A stretch of DNA of 64,000 bases. Source: Phycomyces blakesleeanus NRRL 1555(-) (lineage: Eukaryota > Mucoromycota > Mucoromycetes > Mucorales > Phycomycetaceae). The stretch is from positions 186,001-250,000 of the forward strand of contig NW_017265191.1 of the NCBI RefSeq assembly GCF_001638985.1, given 5' to 3'. The notes under the pieces are model-generated. The model made no database searches, was not told the DNA's origin, and saw only the letters and a list, made by a program, of their open reading frames with translations. Shown one piece after another: positions 1 through 13,278 of the stretch. Position 1 is the stretch's first letter, and each line of letters opens with the position of its first letter. A program made the position numbers and the translations under genes.

Positions 1-1914
1 GAACTTGTTGAAGACTTTAGAGTCTCAAAGAATATAGTCTTTTCATGCCAGGCTGGTGGGTCATCTCACATCAACTGGGTGCTCCTCATACTTGAAGAAC
101 TAGCAACAAGAGGACACAATATCACATACATTACTCGGGTAAAAACAACAGCAATATATATATTGTCTAATTTGAAATATTAGATCATATACTGATACAT
201 TATACATATATACATATATATATATATGTGTGTGTGTGTGTTTATGTGTATATAGGATGATCATCTAAAATTTGGCAAGCCTTATCCTAAAATCAAATCT
301 GTTTCAATTGGAAAACGTTTGGTGCAGAGTTGGCTTCCAACTACTTCAGGAAAGCGAGGCGATTGGATAGAGAGGATGAAGGTTGTCGAGGGCCCTATAA
401 GAAGCGAAACAGAAAAAGGTAAAGCAAAACACACGCACACCAAAATTGCATATATTATTGACGCTTTGTTGTTATTGAATATTATTATAAATGTATTTGA
501 ACTGTGTTCCTTATGTTTTTCCCTGGTTCTTAATCTTGGTTTTGGTTTTGTAGAGGTTGCTTTTTACCGCTCCTATTTTACTGAAAATAATGTAGACGTT
601 GCCTTGTGCGATATGTTCACAACCATATGTGTCCTTGTAGCACGCGAAATGAAGATTCCTTTTATTATTACATCTAGTATAGATATATCTCCCGGTAAGT
701 TTTTCTTTTATTTTCACTTTTCATTACAGATCAATACACACAAATAAGCTATATGGGAATGCTTGAGTAATAACGCATCGATAGACTCAAAGGCACCATA
801 CATCAATAATGGAATAATGGATATGGAGGATCCAATAACCTTGTACCAGTCATACTTTAAGCGTCTGTACACGACCACAATTCTGCCGTATACCACCATC
901 TACCGCACTATGGGATATGCCAAAGAATTCAGTCGTAAACTTGATTCGGTCGGCATATCAGGATTCAATGGAAATGAAATTGGTCTCTGGAAAGATTCTT
1001 TAAAGATGGTCAATACCGTATTTGGGTTTGAACCCGCCCGCCCGGTTGGACCACTTGTCGAATTTGTTGGTCCGATTATTCCACGAAACCACCAGCCACT
1101 GACAGACTCTTTGAAGAGCTATCTCGACACCCATCAACGAATTGCTTACATTGCTTTTGGACAGCATGCCACCCCAGAACTTCACGACACTCGTTTGATA
1201 CTGACTGCCATGTTTGAAAACATAGAAAACGGTGCTCTTGATGGCTTTGTGTGGGCCACAGTTCACTTGACAAAGGACTTTCCTACCTCGATCACGACTT
1301 CATCCAACACAACTTACTACTATTCAGACCTGATAAAAGACAAGATTCCCTCTTCTCGGCTGGTCCGATGGGCTCCACAGTACGCAGTTCTCAATCATCC
1401 ATCTACGATAATGTTCATGACCCACGGTGGTGCTGGATCACTACACGAAGCCTTGTTTGCCGGCAAACGGTTGGTTGGGTACCCATTCTGCGGAGACCAG
1501 CCTGGCACGGCACGTAATATCGAAAGGTCCAAGCTGGGCGCTTTTGTGGACTACAAAAAATCTCAGTTGGAAGCAAACAAGGCAATTGAGCGAGTGGTTA
1601 GGGACAAAGGTGGGGTGATTCAGCAGACTGTCAATCGATACAAGGCGCTTGTTCAAATTCACACTCAAACCGGAGTTCGGCGTGGTGCCGATCTAGTTGA
1701 AGAAGTTGCTTTTGTAAACGTGGATGGTGCGTTACCTCATCGCTATGAGGTCGCGAGAAAAATGTCTTTTGTAAAGGCTAATAATTTAGACGTCCATGCT
1801 ACGTGGATTTTGGCAGTCCTTGGCTTGTTTTACTTAATTGTCCTCGGTGTTAAAAGTGCGATTCTCAGTATTTATACTAGTGTACATCGTTCTAGAAAAC
1901 TAAAGACACTTTAA
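1..1914 (+). CDS. UDP-glycosyltransferase, 5'-truncated by window edge
   Basis: Four exons are readable: 1-138, 256-418, 554-694 and 749-1914, giving at least 535 residues in one frame across GT-AG introns of 117, 135 and 54 bp. The reading frame is already open at base 1 and no start or signal peptide is visible, so the first exon(s) lie outside. The C-terminal half carries the GT1 donor-sugar signature: WAPQYAVLNHPS, then MTHGGAGSLHEAL and GYPFCGDQPG, the region that binds the UDP-sugar. The last 35 residues contain a hydrophobic membrane segment (ILAVLGLFYLIVLGV) followed by a basic tail, the layout of ER-anchored UGTs with a lumenal catalytic domain. Expected role: transfer of a sugar from UDP-sugar to a lipid or small hydrophobic acceptor; the acceptor cannot be told from sequence. 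Family assignment is firm. Confidence 0.9.
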
Positions 1915-4574
1915 AGATCTACCTTTATATTTATCATTATTTCATTAAAGCCATTATATTATATATATATATTAATAAGCTACTTTTGCTTACTAGCTGT
2001 TAAACATTTGAAGAAGCTATACAGAGTTTTTAATTGATTTCCATTTCTCTCTATCTTCAAAGTATTAATGGCCAGTACATGGATATGTATATATATATTA
2101 TATATAAAAACAGTTTATCAAAGGAATTCAGCTGTCAAAAAAAATCAACCAGCGTCCAAATGCAAAAATAATTTTTTTCTAAAAAAAAAAAGAAAAGTCA
2201 GAAATTTATATATGGTTTTAATGTAACCATGGATAAAGATTAACTATCATTACGGGAAAGAATGTGTGTTTAGGGACGTATTTTTCTTAATGTGCTTATA
2301 GATATATTTTTACCCAAACAGTTTTCCAATAATGAGGTATCCACAAGGTGTGTATACTCAATTATACACTCTGTAAACACCTTTGTTGCTTAGTTGTTGC
2401 AAGGAAGTACCCACGGTGACTGGCCGATCTATTACTTTACTGCAATTGAATTCAATAGTATCCTTTTGTACTTCTTTTCGATCCTAATGGTCCTCTGCTT
2501 TTTGATAATCGTTCTTTTATAACATTTCCATAGCAACAAATTAGGTTCTCTTTGCCGAATTTTCTCTATTTTTTTTAAATAATAATAATAATAATAATCG
2601 ATTACCACAATTGCATATAAAGCAGCAATTCTTGAGTGTACCTTTTTTTTCTGTTGAACTTGAAGTTTTCAGCTTGTTATTTCTCTTTCTTTCTGATTTG
2701 TTCTTTGCCATTACGAAACCCCCACTCAATTATATTAGGGAGTTTTGGGGAGTGAAAAATATCAGTCTACAACACCTTTTCTTTGGTCCAGAAAGTCTCG
2801 GGTGCGAAATACGATTGTTCCAGAAATTGTGTCCTTCCTGGTACGTCTCCGATAATCACCTCGCTCGTCTTTTTTTTCGCTATTATTTCACCTTCCCTTT
2901 AAACTATGTGATTGGTTCTGTTATAATGTTCATGCAATCTGATACACATACTGAGTCAAGGTCTTTGACAGTGTTCCTTTCCTTTTCTAACACTGTCACT
3001 TCCAAGAGAATAGCTGCTATCCGAAAAGCTTATGTCTTTACCACTAGCTAAATAGGCTTTATGTCTCCTTTCTCCTTTTCCACTTATTTAGGCATTTCAA
3101 AGGCCGTGCATTGTATGCGTTGACAGTGCCAATAAAATAGAATTAAAAAAGAAAGTATACTTGTAAAAACCGCCAATATTTTTATCAGCCTCTGTCTGTC
3201 TGTCTGTCTGCCTGGCTGTTTGCATGTCTGTATGTCTGCATGCCTACCTGCCTGACTGGATTAGACTGTACACATACAAGTTAACACTTGGAATATATAA
3301 CTACGTCATTGTATCAGCACTAATTCGATTTCAGCGCAATGATGGTTTCAATAGATTTTGTTATATATTGGGCAACGGGAATTCTTTTATGACAAAGTTT
3401 GATTTGAATGAATATCTAGGCCAGGTAAGGAGCAGAAGAAATACGTACACACTCCATACAAGGTTTGAAAAGAAGTAATAAAGGCTCGGGAGGTGAGTAA
3501 TATAATAAAGATGTAAAAGAAAGTAAAATAAATAGTTCTTTCTCAGTGAATACAATCGATGCAAAATTGACCATAGCGGTCCCATGTCCTCTGCGACAAA
3601 GTTATACTTTATGATAGAGAGAATATATATATATATATATATACATGATGTGTGTAAAATGTGTTTTATTTAGTAGTCTCGTACTAGGTTAAAATATTAT
3701 AGTGTCTACGGTTGTACTATCTTTTGAAATATTTACAGCTTCATATGGGAGTAAACCACCCCTCAGACTAGGCCAAACCAAACTGAACAGTATGTCTACC
3801 CAACATAGACAGCACCACATATGCAATAAACAATCATGGCTCTTATTCCAATATACACACTAGCCACAGTACGCCATACATGGAGTTCCAAATTTACTTC
3901 ACCAACACTTAAACACTTCTCTTCTAGCTATTTTATTTGTTAGACAAGTCAACATTTTCATATTTGTTTGTCAAGCACTATCAAGGTTTTGAGTGGAGAT
4001 GTTATTTGTATTTTATATATATATATAATGTCTTGATTCCCAGCTTAAAATTACATATGTTAATATCAAATTTATGTGTAAATAAATAGAAATTATGTAT
4101 ACTATTTTTCTCTATATATTTTGGATCCAGCATATAGTCTGTTGTTTTATCTATCTATATATCTATATAGCATATTGTTAAACGCATTATTTATTCTTTT
4201 TGAAATAAATTGAAACAAAAAGGTAGAAACTTCGTTACAACCAGCAGTCACAATACCGCTAAACGGAACCAAAAAATGTAGTGCCACGGATTTCCTTTCC
4301 ACTACTCTCCTTTTCCTGATAGAGTCCCCTCGTCTTTTTTTTCCCTCTCTCTCTCTCTCTTTCTTTCTTTCTTTTTTATTTTTCTTATTTTAATTGCAAG
4401 TGCATTACAACCAAGATAGCTCTTATTCTTGTTCTTAATATTAATATTTACCACTTACCACTTACTGCTATTACTATTGATATCAGTATCAGTATTGATA
4501 TTGCTGCTAGTACTACTACTACTACTACTACTACTACTATTACTGTTAGTATTGAAAATATAACAAAAAACAAA
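1915..4574. other. Intergenic, no supported gene
   Basis: AT-rich spacer between the glycosyltransferase and the next plus-strand gene. It holds a TA run near 3,627-3,642, a short TCTG run at 3,194-3,212, and a pyrimidine-rich tract with CT repeats at 4,340-4,375 about 200 bp before the next start codon, which may belong to that gene's promoter. An open frame at 2,611-3,051 shows no family motif and no plausible splice partners. Confidence 0.6.
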
Positions 4575-6957
4575 ATGCCTTCTGCTGCACCAAATATCGA
4601 ATCTGGATACGATTCATCCTTTCCATTTTCTTCTTCACCCTCGCCCATGTTTTCTGCCCAATCCATTGAGAGCACACTTCAGTCTGTAGACTCTGACCGA
4701 ACACTTACTATAATCAGTACACCGCTCGGTCCACCTCCTCCGCAGATATACGCGCGCCCGGCCCACGTTCGATTCTCGGAAGCAATAGCCAGAGATCCTT
4801 CTCGGGTGTACCAAACCCCAACGCCGCAGCCACCACCAACAACCACAACAACCACAACCACAACAACAACCACAACCACAATTGTACCTCCAGCACAAGT
4901 CAATGATTTTCGCTCTCTTCACATACAAACAATACCAAGTCCTCTCATGGGTAGAGCCGAGGCCCGCCGTACGTTATCATCAGCAACATCAACATCGTCG
5001 TTGTCGCCGTCGTTGCCGTCGTCGCCGTCAATGTCATTTATTTTTTCACCAACACCATCATTATCATCGGATCAGCAACACAACAGCAGCAGTAACAGCA
5101 GCAGCAATAGAAGCATCAACAGAACTAGCAGCAGAACTAGCAGCAGAACTAGCAGCAGAACTAGCAGCAGAAGTAACAGGGGAAGTAGTAGAAGAAGCAG
5201 CAGGAGAAGCAGCAATAGCAACAATAGCAACAACAGAAACAACAACGACAGCAGCAACAGAAACAGCAACAGTAACAGCATGCCTGTCGACAGCCCCTTT
5301 ACTCAGTTTCTTACTGCTAGACATGGAAATCTGGCATCTTTTTTAGACCCTTTTTCGGATGATCTGACTGAATACGGTGAAATTGATGAAAATAATGAAT
5401 TCCTTGTCGCAGATAATCATGATGATAATGAAAACCAAAACGAAAATGGAACCCAGGATAGCATAAGTTTAGTGTTCGCTAATGTTAACAGCAACATCAA
5501 CAGCAACAATAATCTTAACCGTTACAATAATACTGTAATCTGGCCCGGCCGTGGATCATTTGGCACAGCGGATGGTACACAATGTCCTACTGAATATGCG
5601 GTTGACCTTTCAAAGTTGTGTAAAATTGCCACTGAAAAGGACTCTAGCAGTATGGAGCATGTAGTCCTAACGTTTGGGATTGACATGGATGACGGCGGGA
5701 GTTATGGGTAAGAATAACACACACACATATATCTATATATATAATTTATGCACACTGGTCCTTTTGGGTGACAGTAATATTTAACTACCGACTACAGCTC
5801 ATCATATGGAGTTGAGAATATTTTACGAAATGATGCTTCAGTTTACTGGTAAGAAATTGCATTATATAAACTTATGATATGCATATATACACAGTACAGT
5901 GTAGAAGAAGACCCTTGTCCCATTTTGTACATGTTTGTATATAGGTATGACATTTTAAAACAATACGTTAATTTTCTTTTATATGTATATATTCTGTCTG
6001 TGTTGAATTAGCTCTGGTAGACATGGTACAATCAACGTTGTACTCCGTTACGGTGGACAAACAAATACTACCACAAGCCAGAGCTGCGTTGTTTCTAATG
6101 TAGTAATCAAATCACCTCAGTACGGGTAAGTTGATTATTTTGATTTTTATTATTATTTTTATTATTATTATATAAATGTATTTGATAATTAATCTAATAA
6201 TCTAATTGCTGTAGATTTACAGCACCATGTAAGACTTTTTTTTTTACTTTCTATATTTGTATAAGAATTATATATATATGATTCTGTGATTAGAATATCA
6301 GTTTCTCTCTTCTTGGCTTGATTTTGTTTAACCAAGATAAGACCCATATTATATATAATCATGTACTGTAGGTAAAGAGGGAATGATTTTCATTTCTCAT
6401 CATCCCATAAAAACAGAAAGTAAGCTTTATTGACAAGACACCTACCTATTGTGTTTTGCTTCGATTCTACTATAGATTAAAATCAATCAAACTGAACTAA
6501 ATTGAATTGAAAGATATCAGAGAAATAGAAAATAAAAAACAGAGATAAAAGTTTCCACACCAAATCTAACGTATATTAAATATTTATGTGACAGGTACAG
6601 CAAAGTTTGATCGTTTCACAAGAGCAGACTATGAAAAATATGTAACAGCCAAAGGTAGAGATTACCTTGAAGATTCTGATCCTGTGGGCTGGTTTAGTGC
6701 GACGCGGTTAAACCAAGACATGGTGTCTGTTGGTAACATGTAAGTAAATCTAATATATATGTATATATATATATATATAATTAGATTATGTACCTTATTA
6801 AACCATTTATCAATATACATATTATTTTAGCTCTGGAAAATACGTTTTGATTAAATTACTTCGGGATGAATCAGACCATGAAAACATTGACCTTCAGTAC
6901 GTTGGTCTGATCGGATACACAGGCCCACGTTGTTTTGCAAGTGCTCAAATATTATAA
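4575..6957 (+). CDS. Low-complexity protein with C-terminal beta-sandwich (galactose-binding-like) domain
   Basis: Six exons: 4575-5707, 5798-5848, 6012-6125, 6215-6228 (14 nt), 6595-6739 and 6831-6957; 527 residues. All junctions are GT-AG and preserve frame. Residues 1-340 are mostly disordered: Pro-rich, a Thr run (about 90-105) encoded by ACA/ACC repeats, and a long Ser/Arg/Asn region (about 165-235) in which SRTS is tandemly repeated. The C-terminal 160 residues are ordered, with alternating strands and the segments PVGWFSATRLNQD, GKYVLIKLL and NIDLQYVGLIGYTGPR, reminiscent of galactose-binding-like/DOC beta-sandwich domains that end in a statement such as 'NIDVQYIGF'. Such domains usually bind protein or glycan partners rather than catalyse. 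I do not recognise the gene. The start follows a CT tract and lies at the first ATG of the open frame. Confidence 0.7.
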
Positions 6958-7060
6958 GAATTAAAAAAAAATACATACATACACACACATATATATATAC
7001 TTTTCCCTTTCCTTTCCTTTTCTTCTTCTTTCATTGCATATTATGCTTGCTGTATTTTGA

Positions 7061-7091
<31 letters not shown>

Positions 7092-8714
7092 AAAGTCGAT
7101 TAATCAATCAATCAATTAATAAATCAGTCGACCGATCAATTGCTCGGATTATTAATCGTTCAATCATTATGGTTTGTTTGGTTTTCTTACTCATGGCTCT
7201 TCTTTATATTTAAAATGAATCAGGCCATTCACTCTTTTAAAAGTATTTTCAAATAGGTTGCACATAGAATATTACCTTTTACACTAATCAATCAATAAAA
7301 ACAAAAAACAAAAATAACCCTCAGACATATTTCAGAGAGCAGATTCTTCTGATATAAAATATATACTTGTATAACAACTAGTAGAATTCTACCGAAAGAG
7401 TCCCAAGCAAAGTGTTAATGATTATGAAATAATATGAACAAAGATATGTAAGCTAATGAGGGGTTCTTTAGTTACATATTCACCCTTGGTCAAAGGAAGA
7501 TGAAAAGGAAAGGAAAGAGGAGGTAGAAAAGGAGTTAGATAGGAAGGAGAGACACGGGGAACACAGGAAGAGGGGATTTAGTCCAGCATTATATTCTCTT
7601 TTGCTTAAAGATAATAATGATAACAATGACTCTCATTTAATTAAAAGCCAAAAAAAAATCATGCACTTTCAAATATGTATAATATTTGAGTGAACCAAGT
7701 AATGGCACAAAATTTGTATTCCACCAAAGAGAAGAGATAGGGAGATAGATATGAATTGTACGCTTATAGCCTAAATATCACAGTGTATTGTCAAAAAAAA
7801 AGAGCAGCTTAATATTATATTTCAAATAGAAATAGAAATTTTATGTAATTACTTGACCTACTTCAATGCTATAACTATTTTGGATTAGACTTTAGACTTC
7901 AAAGAAATGTACTATTGTTTGATCAAAGCTGTGATTACCCAACCAAGCAAAATTCCTACCAAAAAGAGATTTACTTCTTGCCATAAAACCTCTTTTATTG
8001 CCAACACAAGAACCAAAAAGGAAAGCGTATCAGTCTCGGAAAGTACTGATACTTTCAAGTACTAAGAAATCATTAAGACTGTTTTATTTGATAGAAAGAA
8101 CTTGTTTCAAATACCAATAAATACAGACATGCTTATTATAGACTGCTTTTATATATACATAACATACATACATACATAGCATACATACATACATACATAC
8201 ATACATACATACATACATACATACATACATACATACATACATACATACATACATGTTACATACATATTTGTATACATGAATATTTGTATACATACATATT
8301 GGTATACATATATGTATACACCAATACACCCATTCATAAATGTACGTATGTATGTATGTATGCTATGTATGATTATATACATTAAAGTACAATAAATTAA
8401 TATTATGCGTTATTTTTCCCTTTTTTTGTTTTCTTGTATGTGGTTCATTACGGTCCAATAAAGCGTTGCTACTTTAATGACTTTTGTTTGGTATTGCGTT
8501 CAGCTATACTTTGGTTCAATTTACTACGTAAGGTCTTTGCCATTTTGATCTTTGCTTTGTCGCCACTGTTCTTCATACTGTTGATAAGTCCAATAACAAT
8601 TCGATCACTAGATTATTATCATTATTATTTGAATAGATAAAGAGATAACGATAAGAATAATAGTTTATCAATTGAAAATATCGGTTGATTGATAGATTTG
8701 ACCAAATTACTGTC
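6958..8714. other. Intergenic, convergent spacer
   Basis: Lies between two convergent genes. Contains TA and CA microsatellites just after the upstream stop, a purine-rich stretch at 7,495-7,560, and the CATA repeat described separately. A 68-codon open frame at 8,434-8,640 has hydrophobic residues but no other support. Confidence 0.6.
8162..8255. repeat. (CATA)n tetranucleotide microsatellite
   Basis: About 20 near-perfect CATA units, followed by degenerate TATG/CATA copies to about 8,370. It creates long artefactual Met-Tyr-Val-Cys reading frames on the minus strand. Confidence 0.95.
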
Positions 8715-9746
8715 TTACTTGAGTGCGCCTTCTTCTAAAGAAGTCTCTTCTTTTCGTAAATCAACTTTGTCAAACATAGAGTTTTGCTGGGCTAACCCAA
8801 AATGTCTCAGTTCAAATCCACCCAAGAAAGTATTATCAGAAGGATCACGGAATTGAAGCGATCCGTGGCTATCTGCGTCTTCGTCCTCCTCGGGTGTAAA
8901 ATCTTCATCACGCTCTACTGTGCCCGTCAATGAAATGGAACTTGAGCCAATAATTATAAATGTTTTTTTTATGAATATATGAATATATGAATATACGAAT
9001 GAATGCATGAATATATATATATAAAAGAAAGAGAATAAAAGAAAGAAAGAAAGGTAAACTGTTATTTATTCTAAGCCCAATATGCCCCCATTTTTGTTTT
9101 ACCAAAATTATTTATCTAAAGTTGAATTCAGTGGAAACTACCACCTACTTGGCACCGGAAACTCTTATGGTTGCTTCGTCTTCTTCAGTAAGAAAGATGC
9201 GTAAAGGTTGGTTCTCAACCTAAGAATATAGATAAACACACATCAATAAACCAGGTAATTAATTGAATTAAAATTGAATTGGATCTACATCTCTTCTCTC
9301 TATTCTTATAACTATAACTATAATAATTCTCCTAGCTATTTACTCTCCTTACATTGTCAGCAATCAGTGAGCAGATCGCGTACTCTAGTCCATTAACCTC
9401 TAGTAAAAGAGTAGTGCGCCCTTTTTTGGCATGTGGCATAAGTGTTGCCTGTATTGTAAAATAAATAAATAAATAAAAAATGACAAATGCTAAATAAATT
9501 CACACTTGTATGCACAATTTATACAATATTATATATTTTTTCTTTGTTTTTCTTTTTACCATTGACAGGCAGAGAACGCCATCGATGTCTACTCTGCATC
9601 GTTCTTCTGGAGTAATTACCTCGGCTATACATCAATTGAAGACAATTACAACAAGAAAAAACAATAATTAAAATTCCTTTGACTTATAATCTCGAATGGA
9701 CCTTTGGAAATTTCAAATTTATTTTACCCCAAATACTATGAGACAT
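8715..9746 (-). CDS. Nucleoplasmin-like (NPL) domain protein with acidic tail
   Basis: Five exons on the complement: 9746-9728, 9624-9560, 9448-9353, 9219-9149 and 8940-8715; 158 residues, all junctions GT-AG and in frame. The N-terminus (MSHSIWAEVITPEERCRVD), then KKGRTTLLLEVNGLEYAICSL, then NQPLRIFLTEEDEATIRVSG and SISLTGTVE follow the strand order of the nucleoplasmin-like fold found at the N-terminus of nuclear FK506-binding prolyl isomerases and plant HD2 deacetylases. An acidic stretch (EDFTPEEDEDADSH) follows, as in nucleoplasmins. No FKBP catalytic domain follows: the frame stops after about 45 further residues. Inferred role: a histone-binding, probably pentameric, nuclear chaperone. 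The alternative, loss of an FKBP domain by truncation, is possible but the stop is clean and no FKBP remnant is seen downstream. Confidence 0.82.
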
Positions 9747-10187
9747 GATCAATGAACAGTAGTAAAATGTTAATAACGAGAACAAAAAACAACAACAAAA
9801 AAAGCAAAATTAAAAAAAAATAAGCAAGAAATAATCCGTTAATCTTATTATCAGTCACGTGGAAAGCACTACCAAAAAAAAAAGAAAAAAAGAAAAAAAA
9901 GGGACCTTGCTTGGTTCACATATTTACAAATGTATTTATGTATTTGTCTATGTATAGCTACATATATTATATGATCGAAGCATAAGAATAAAACATAAAT
10001 ATTACTTTTCTTATCACGCAACCTAGATTTTATTTTGAGTCTATAGAAAAGGTGATATTGATGACATCGATATTACTAATCATAATATATATATTTTATA
10101 CAAAAAAAGAGACGCTCTTTCTCTTTTGTGAATGTTTTTTAAAGTACAAAGGATGTATAGTAAAGAAGTATAATGCATATGTAAATA
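9747..10187. other. Spacer between two minus-strand genes
   Basis: Should hold the promoter of the nucleoplasmin-like gene and the 3' end of CCS1. Several long A tracts (9,795-9,900); no gene seen. Confidence 0.6.
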
Positions 10188-11339
10188 TTAGATGCTTGCA
10201 TGCACTTTATTTTCTTGTTGAATTCTTGCTTCCTCCCACAATGTCTTTCCTGAACATGCGCAAACCTTTTTAACATTTTCAAATGCACCTGCACTACGGG
10301 CAATTATACCACACAGCAGACCAGGACCACTATTTCCATCCCACTTTGTTGTTGATGAAGAAGAAGAAGTACTTTCACCCTTTCCAAGGTCATCTCGGTT
10401 TTCTGTAATGACCATACTTCTGCCAATGATGTCCCAGACCTTCACTCGCTTACTCTCGATCACCAAGTCTCCCCAGCCATTCTCGTCGACCTCGATATTT
10501 CCCAGGTCACCAACATGGCCAGATTCGAAGTCACCGTGATCTACATTTGTGGGATTAAAGTGGTCTCCAACAGACATCCAGCCCTGTGATATGTCACCGC
10601 ACTCGTGGATATGAACACCATGAAGTCCGGGCTTCAATCCTTCGACTGTCAGGTCAATCAAGCATGTGTCTTGATCAATTTGAACAAATCTAGCCAACCC
10701 CTGTGTATCTTGGGGTACTGGATTCAAAGGATTGTCTCCAAAGGTATCAAAGATACAAACAGCCGCACCCGAATGTCCCTGTCCATTAGCAACACCTTGA
10801 CCTCGTACAATAACTGTACGGCCAGTATCTTTCAATGCTCGGGATATCTGGGAAGGAGGGGCTGTACAACAACAGCGAGACAAGACAAGACAAAACAATG
10901 ATTTATTGTTATTATATATATATATATATATAAGAGGGAGGAGAATTACTTACCACTACCTTGAACAGTAACACGTTGGTTCTCTAGACTCACATCGAAT
11001 TCCTTGATATCTAAATATAAGCAGAAAGAAGAGAATGTACTCTAAATAAGATATACGTTTTATAGTTACAAGTCAAACAGATGTGTAGACCTACCTGGAA
11101 TCTTCTGGAGCACCTTGGTAATGTCATTTACGCATGACTGGCAGGTCATTTCGACTGCGAACTCTGTCTATGTATATATATATATATGTGTGTATGCATG
11201 TAGACATTTGACATGTCAGACATTGGTTAGCTCGAGTACTTTTACTATTACTACTACTGATATTATTATTATTTTCATTTTAAAGTAAAAAATCTATATG
11301 CCTACTTACCTTGAATAGCTTCTTGTCGACACTTGACAT
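10188..11339 (-). CDS. CCS1: Copper chaperone for Cu,Zn superoxide dismutase
   Basis: Four exons: 11339-11310, 11161-11095, 11010-10954 and 10861-10188; 275 residues. Domain I is an HMA fold with the copper-binding MTCQSC motif (Cys17, Cys20). Domain II is SOD-like (about 75-235): GLHGVHIHECGD, HFNP and SGHVGDLGN keep zinc-site residues, but the strand that carries the last copper ligand in SOD1 (VVH) reads VIT here, as expected for a chaperone rather than an enzyme. Domain III has the CXC motif VCACSGKTLWEEA near the C-terminus (Cys252, Cys254), which delivers Cu(I) and helps form the SOD1 disulfide. Length is close to yeast Ccs1. The first acceptor is an AGAG, and only its second AG keeps the frame. 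A Ser/Thr run before the C-terminus is a local insertion. Acts in cytosol and mitochondrial intermembrane space. Confidence 0.95.
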
Positions 11340-13152
11340 TGTATACTGTATTCGTTTTTTTTGTTAAAATAAAGAATAAAAAAAAAGGACGTACGGTCTT
11401 GCTTATAAAGCAGCCTCTTACTCTTACAACGGTAGATCACGTGTTTAAGTTATACAAACTTCTTTTACTGTCCAAGCAACTTGTATTTATTATGTATGTA
11501 TATGTATACACTGTAGAATTCAAGACATACATATATATGAATATTTAATTAATATGGTGTATATGTGCGCCTTTTTCTACTATTTCATACGAAATAATAG
11601 ATATTCTTTTTCATTAACCGTCAATAAGGATGTTATTGTATGAATATCATTTTCATGCATGTGCGCATACATAAATTACAAGTCATTGATTTTCACCATA
11701 TCATTAATTCACTGTATTGAAATGCATTTGATTTGTTCGTTGGGTGTTACTTCTCTTCTTTTGAAGTGATCTTTTTCTTTTCTTAATTTAATATTCATAT
11801 ATCTCTTATTGTACTAAAGAAGAGTACGAAGAAGAAACAGGGGACACTGTCAAAGTTGGATATAACGATAATTAGGAAATCAAAATTATAGCATTGTCAC
11901 CATACAGAGCATTACCATGACTACTATGTGACTTTTTTTTTACCAATATCTGCTGTACCGCCGGGAATTTAAATAGCATCTTTTAGTGGTGTAAATATCG
12001 ATACTAGCATTTTTAAAGCTATCGATATCTCCATGAATATTGGCCTGATGTTGGTCAAAAAAGCACTGGCCGTCATCATTTATCTTCGTACACGACTTTA
12101 CTTAGTAAAAGAAAGCAAAAATTTCTAACTGTTTTTTGAGGTGTACGTCCTGAGGAAAAGTGGGTATCCAAAATGGACTTTTGGTGCAAATAGCCAAATC
12201 TTTATTAGTAAATTGTTTTTTTAGAGTGAAAAAATAGGATATTTGAATCAGTTTCTGCCCAATCAATGTCAAACAGCTTTTAGATGGTGGATCTTTATGT
12301 GCTTTACTAGGTCTAATATAGATGTAAAGCTACTTTACTTGATCAATTTCGATTTATAGCTTATTCTCTGTATTTAATTTATGACTTTTCTCAGAAACAA
12401 TCTTTTTTTTTTAGTAAACCATTTTCCAAAGTATAATTTATTGTTCAGATTTAAATATGCTTTCAGAAATATTTTCGTTAAGTGAAAGCGGATAAGCTAT
12501 TATGAGTGAGTTAAAGCGTTTTCCTTGTACTCTTGATGAGGTTGGTGGAATATATAGAAAGCATGATATCCAACAAATGAGTACCTCCCAAAAAAAAAGC
12601 TCACTGTGCGTTGGCAGGTTTTATAAGAATTAAGCAGAGTGTTATCAAGATATATAACCATAAGAGTATGGTAATATTCTGTAATATAGAAATTATTATT
12701 ATTATAAGGCTTAAAGATAATAAGTAAAACGTCTTTTTTTTTTAAAGTAATAATAATAAATGATTATGTTTCAAATATACACTTAACGTTAAATATAGTG
12801 AGAATGAACAGGAAAGGGACTAAAAAAGCTCAAACAGAAGGTATCACCATATAGAATATCATTACATAAATATTTGATTGTAAAGAAATAAAAAGTCTAT
12901 TTGGCTACGGCACCCACACACACAAATAGTGTTATTCTCTACATATCTCACGGTCAGTTATTAAAATGTGCAGATTTGACTTGTGGTCATGTATATAATC
13001 TCAATAACGTCCACAATTTTGACGAACAAACCTTTTTTAAATGTATATATATAAACATTGAGTTTATTAATTTAAATTGCTTAGCCAATACCAAAAAATA
13101 ATACATAATAGTCAAAGAATATATATATATATATATAATACTACTGCTACTA

Positions 13153-13191
<39 letters not shown>

Positions 13192-13278
13192 TTGTATATG
13201 TATATGTTTACGACTTGGAAAGAAGAAAGAAGACATTTTACATGATAGACAAACTATGGTGCTGTGTATTTTAATGCT
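11340..13278. other. Intergenic, possible old mobile-element remnants
   Basis: Holds the CCS1 promoter. From about 11,930 to 12,660 the sequence is less repetitive than typical spacer and resembles the decayed-element region at 54-62 kb in texture, but no reading frame or terminal repeat could be recognised. A TG microsatellite lies at 13,156-13,190. Confidence 0.5.
13156..13190. repeat. (TG)n dinucleotide microsatellite
   Basis: About 17 uninterrupted TG units, just after a CTA/CTG trinucleotide patch and a TA run. Confidence 0.95.

Noticed and set aside
2611..3051. 146-codon plus-strand frame in the first intergenic region
   Set aside because: No motif, no codon bias distinct from spacer and no convincing splice sites; could be an old element remnant but cannot be supported.
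5064..5324. Leu-rich and Ala-rich frames on the complement
   Set aside because: Shadows of the AGC/AAC repeats in the plus-strand gene at 4,575-6,957.
8084..8382. Long minus-strand frames rich in Met-Tyr-Val-Cys
   Set aside because: Direct translation of the CATA microsatellite; no biology needed to explain them.
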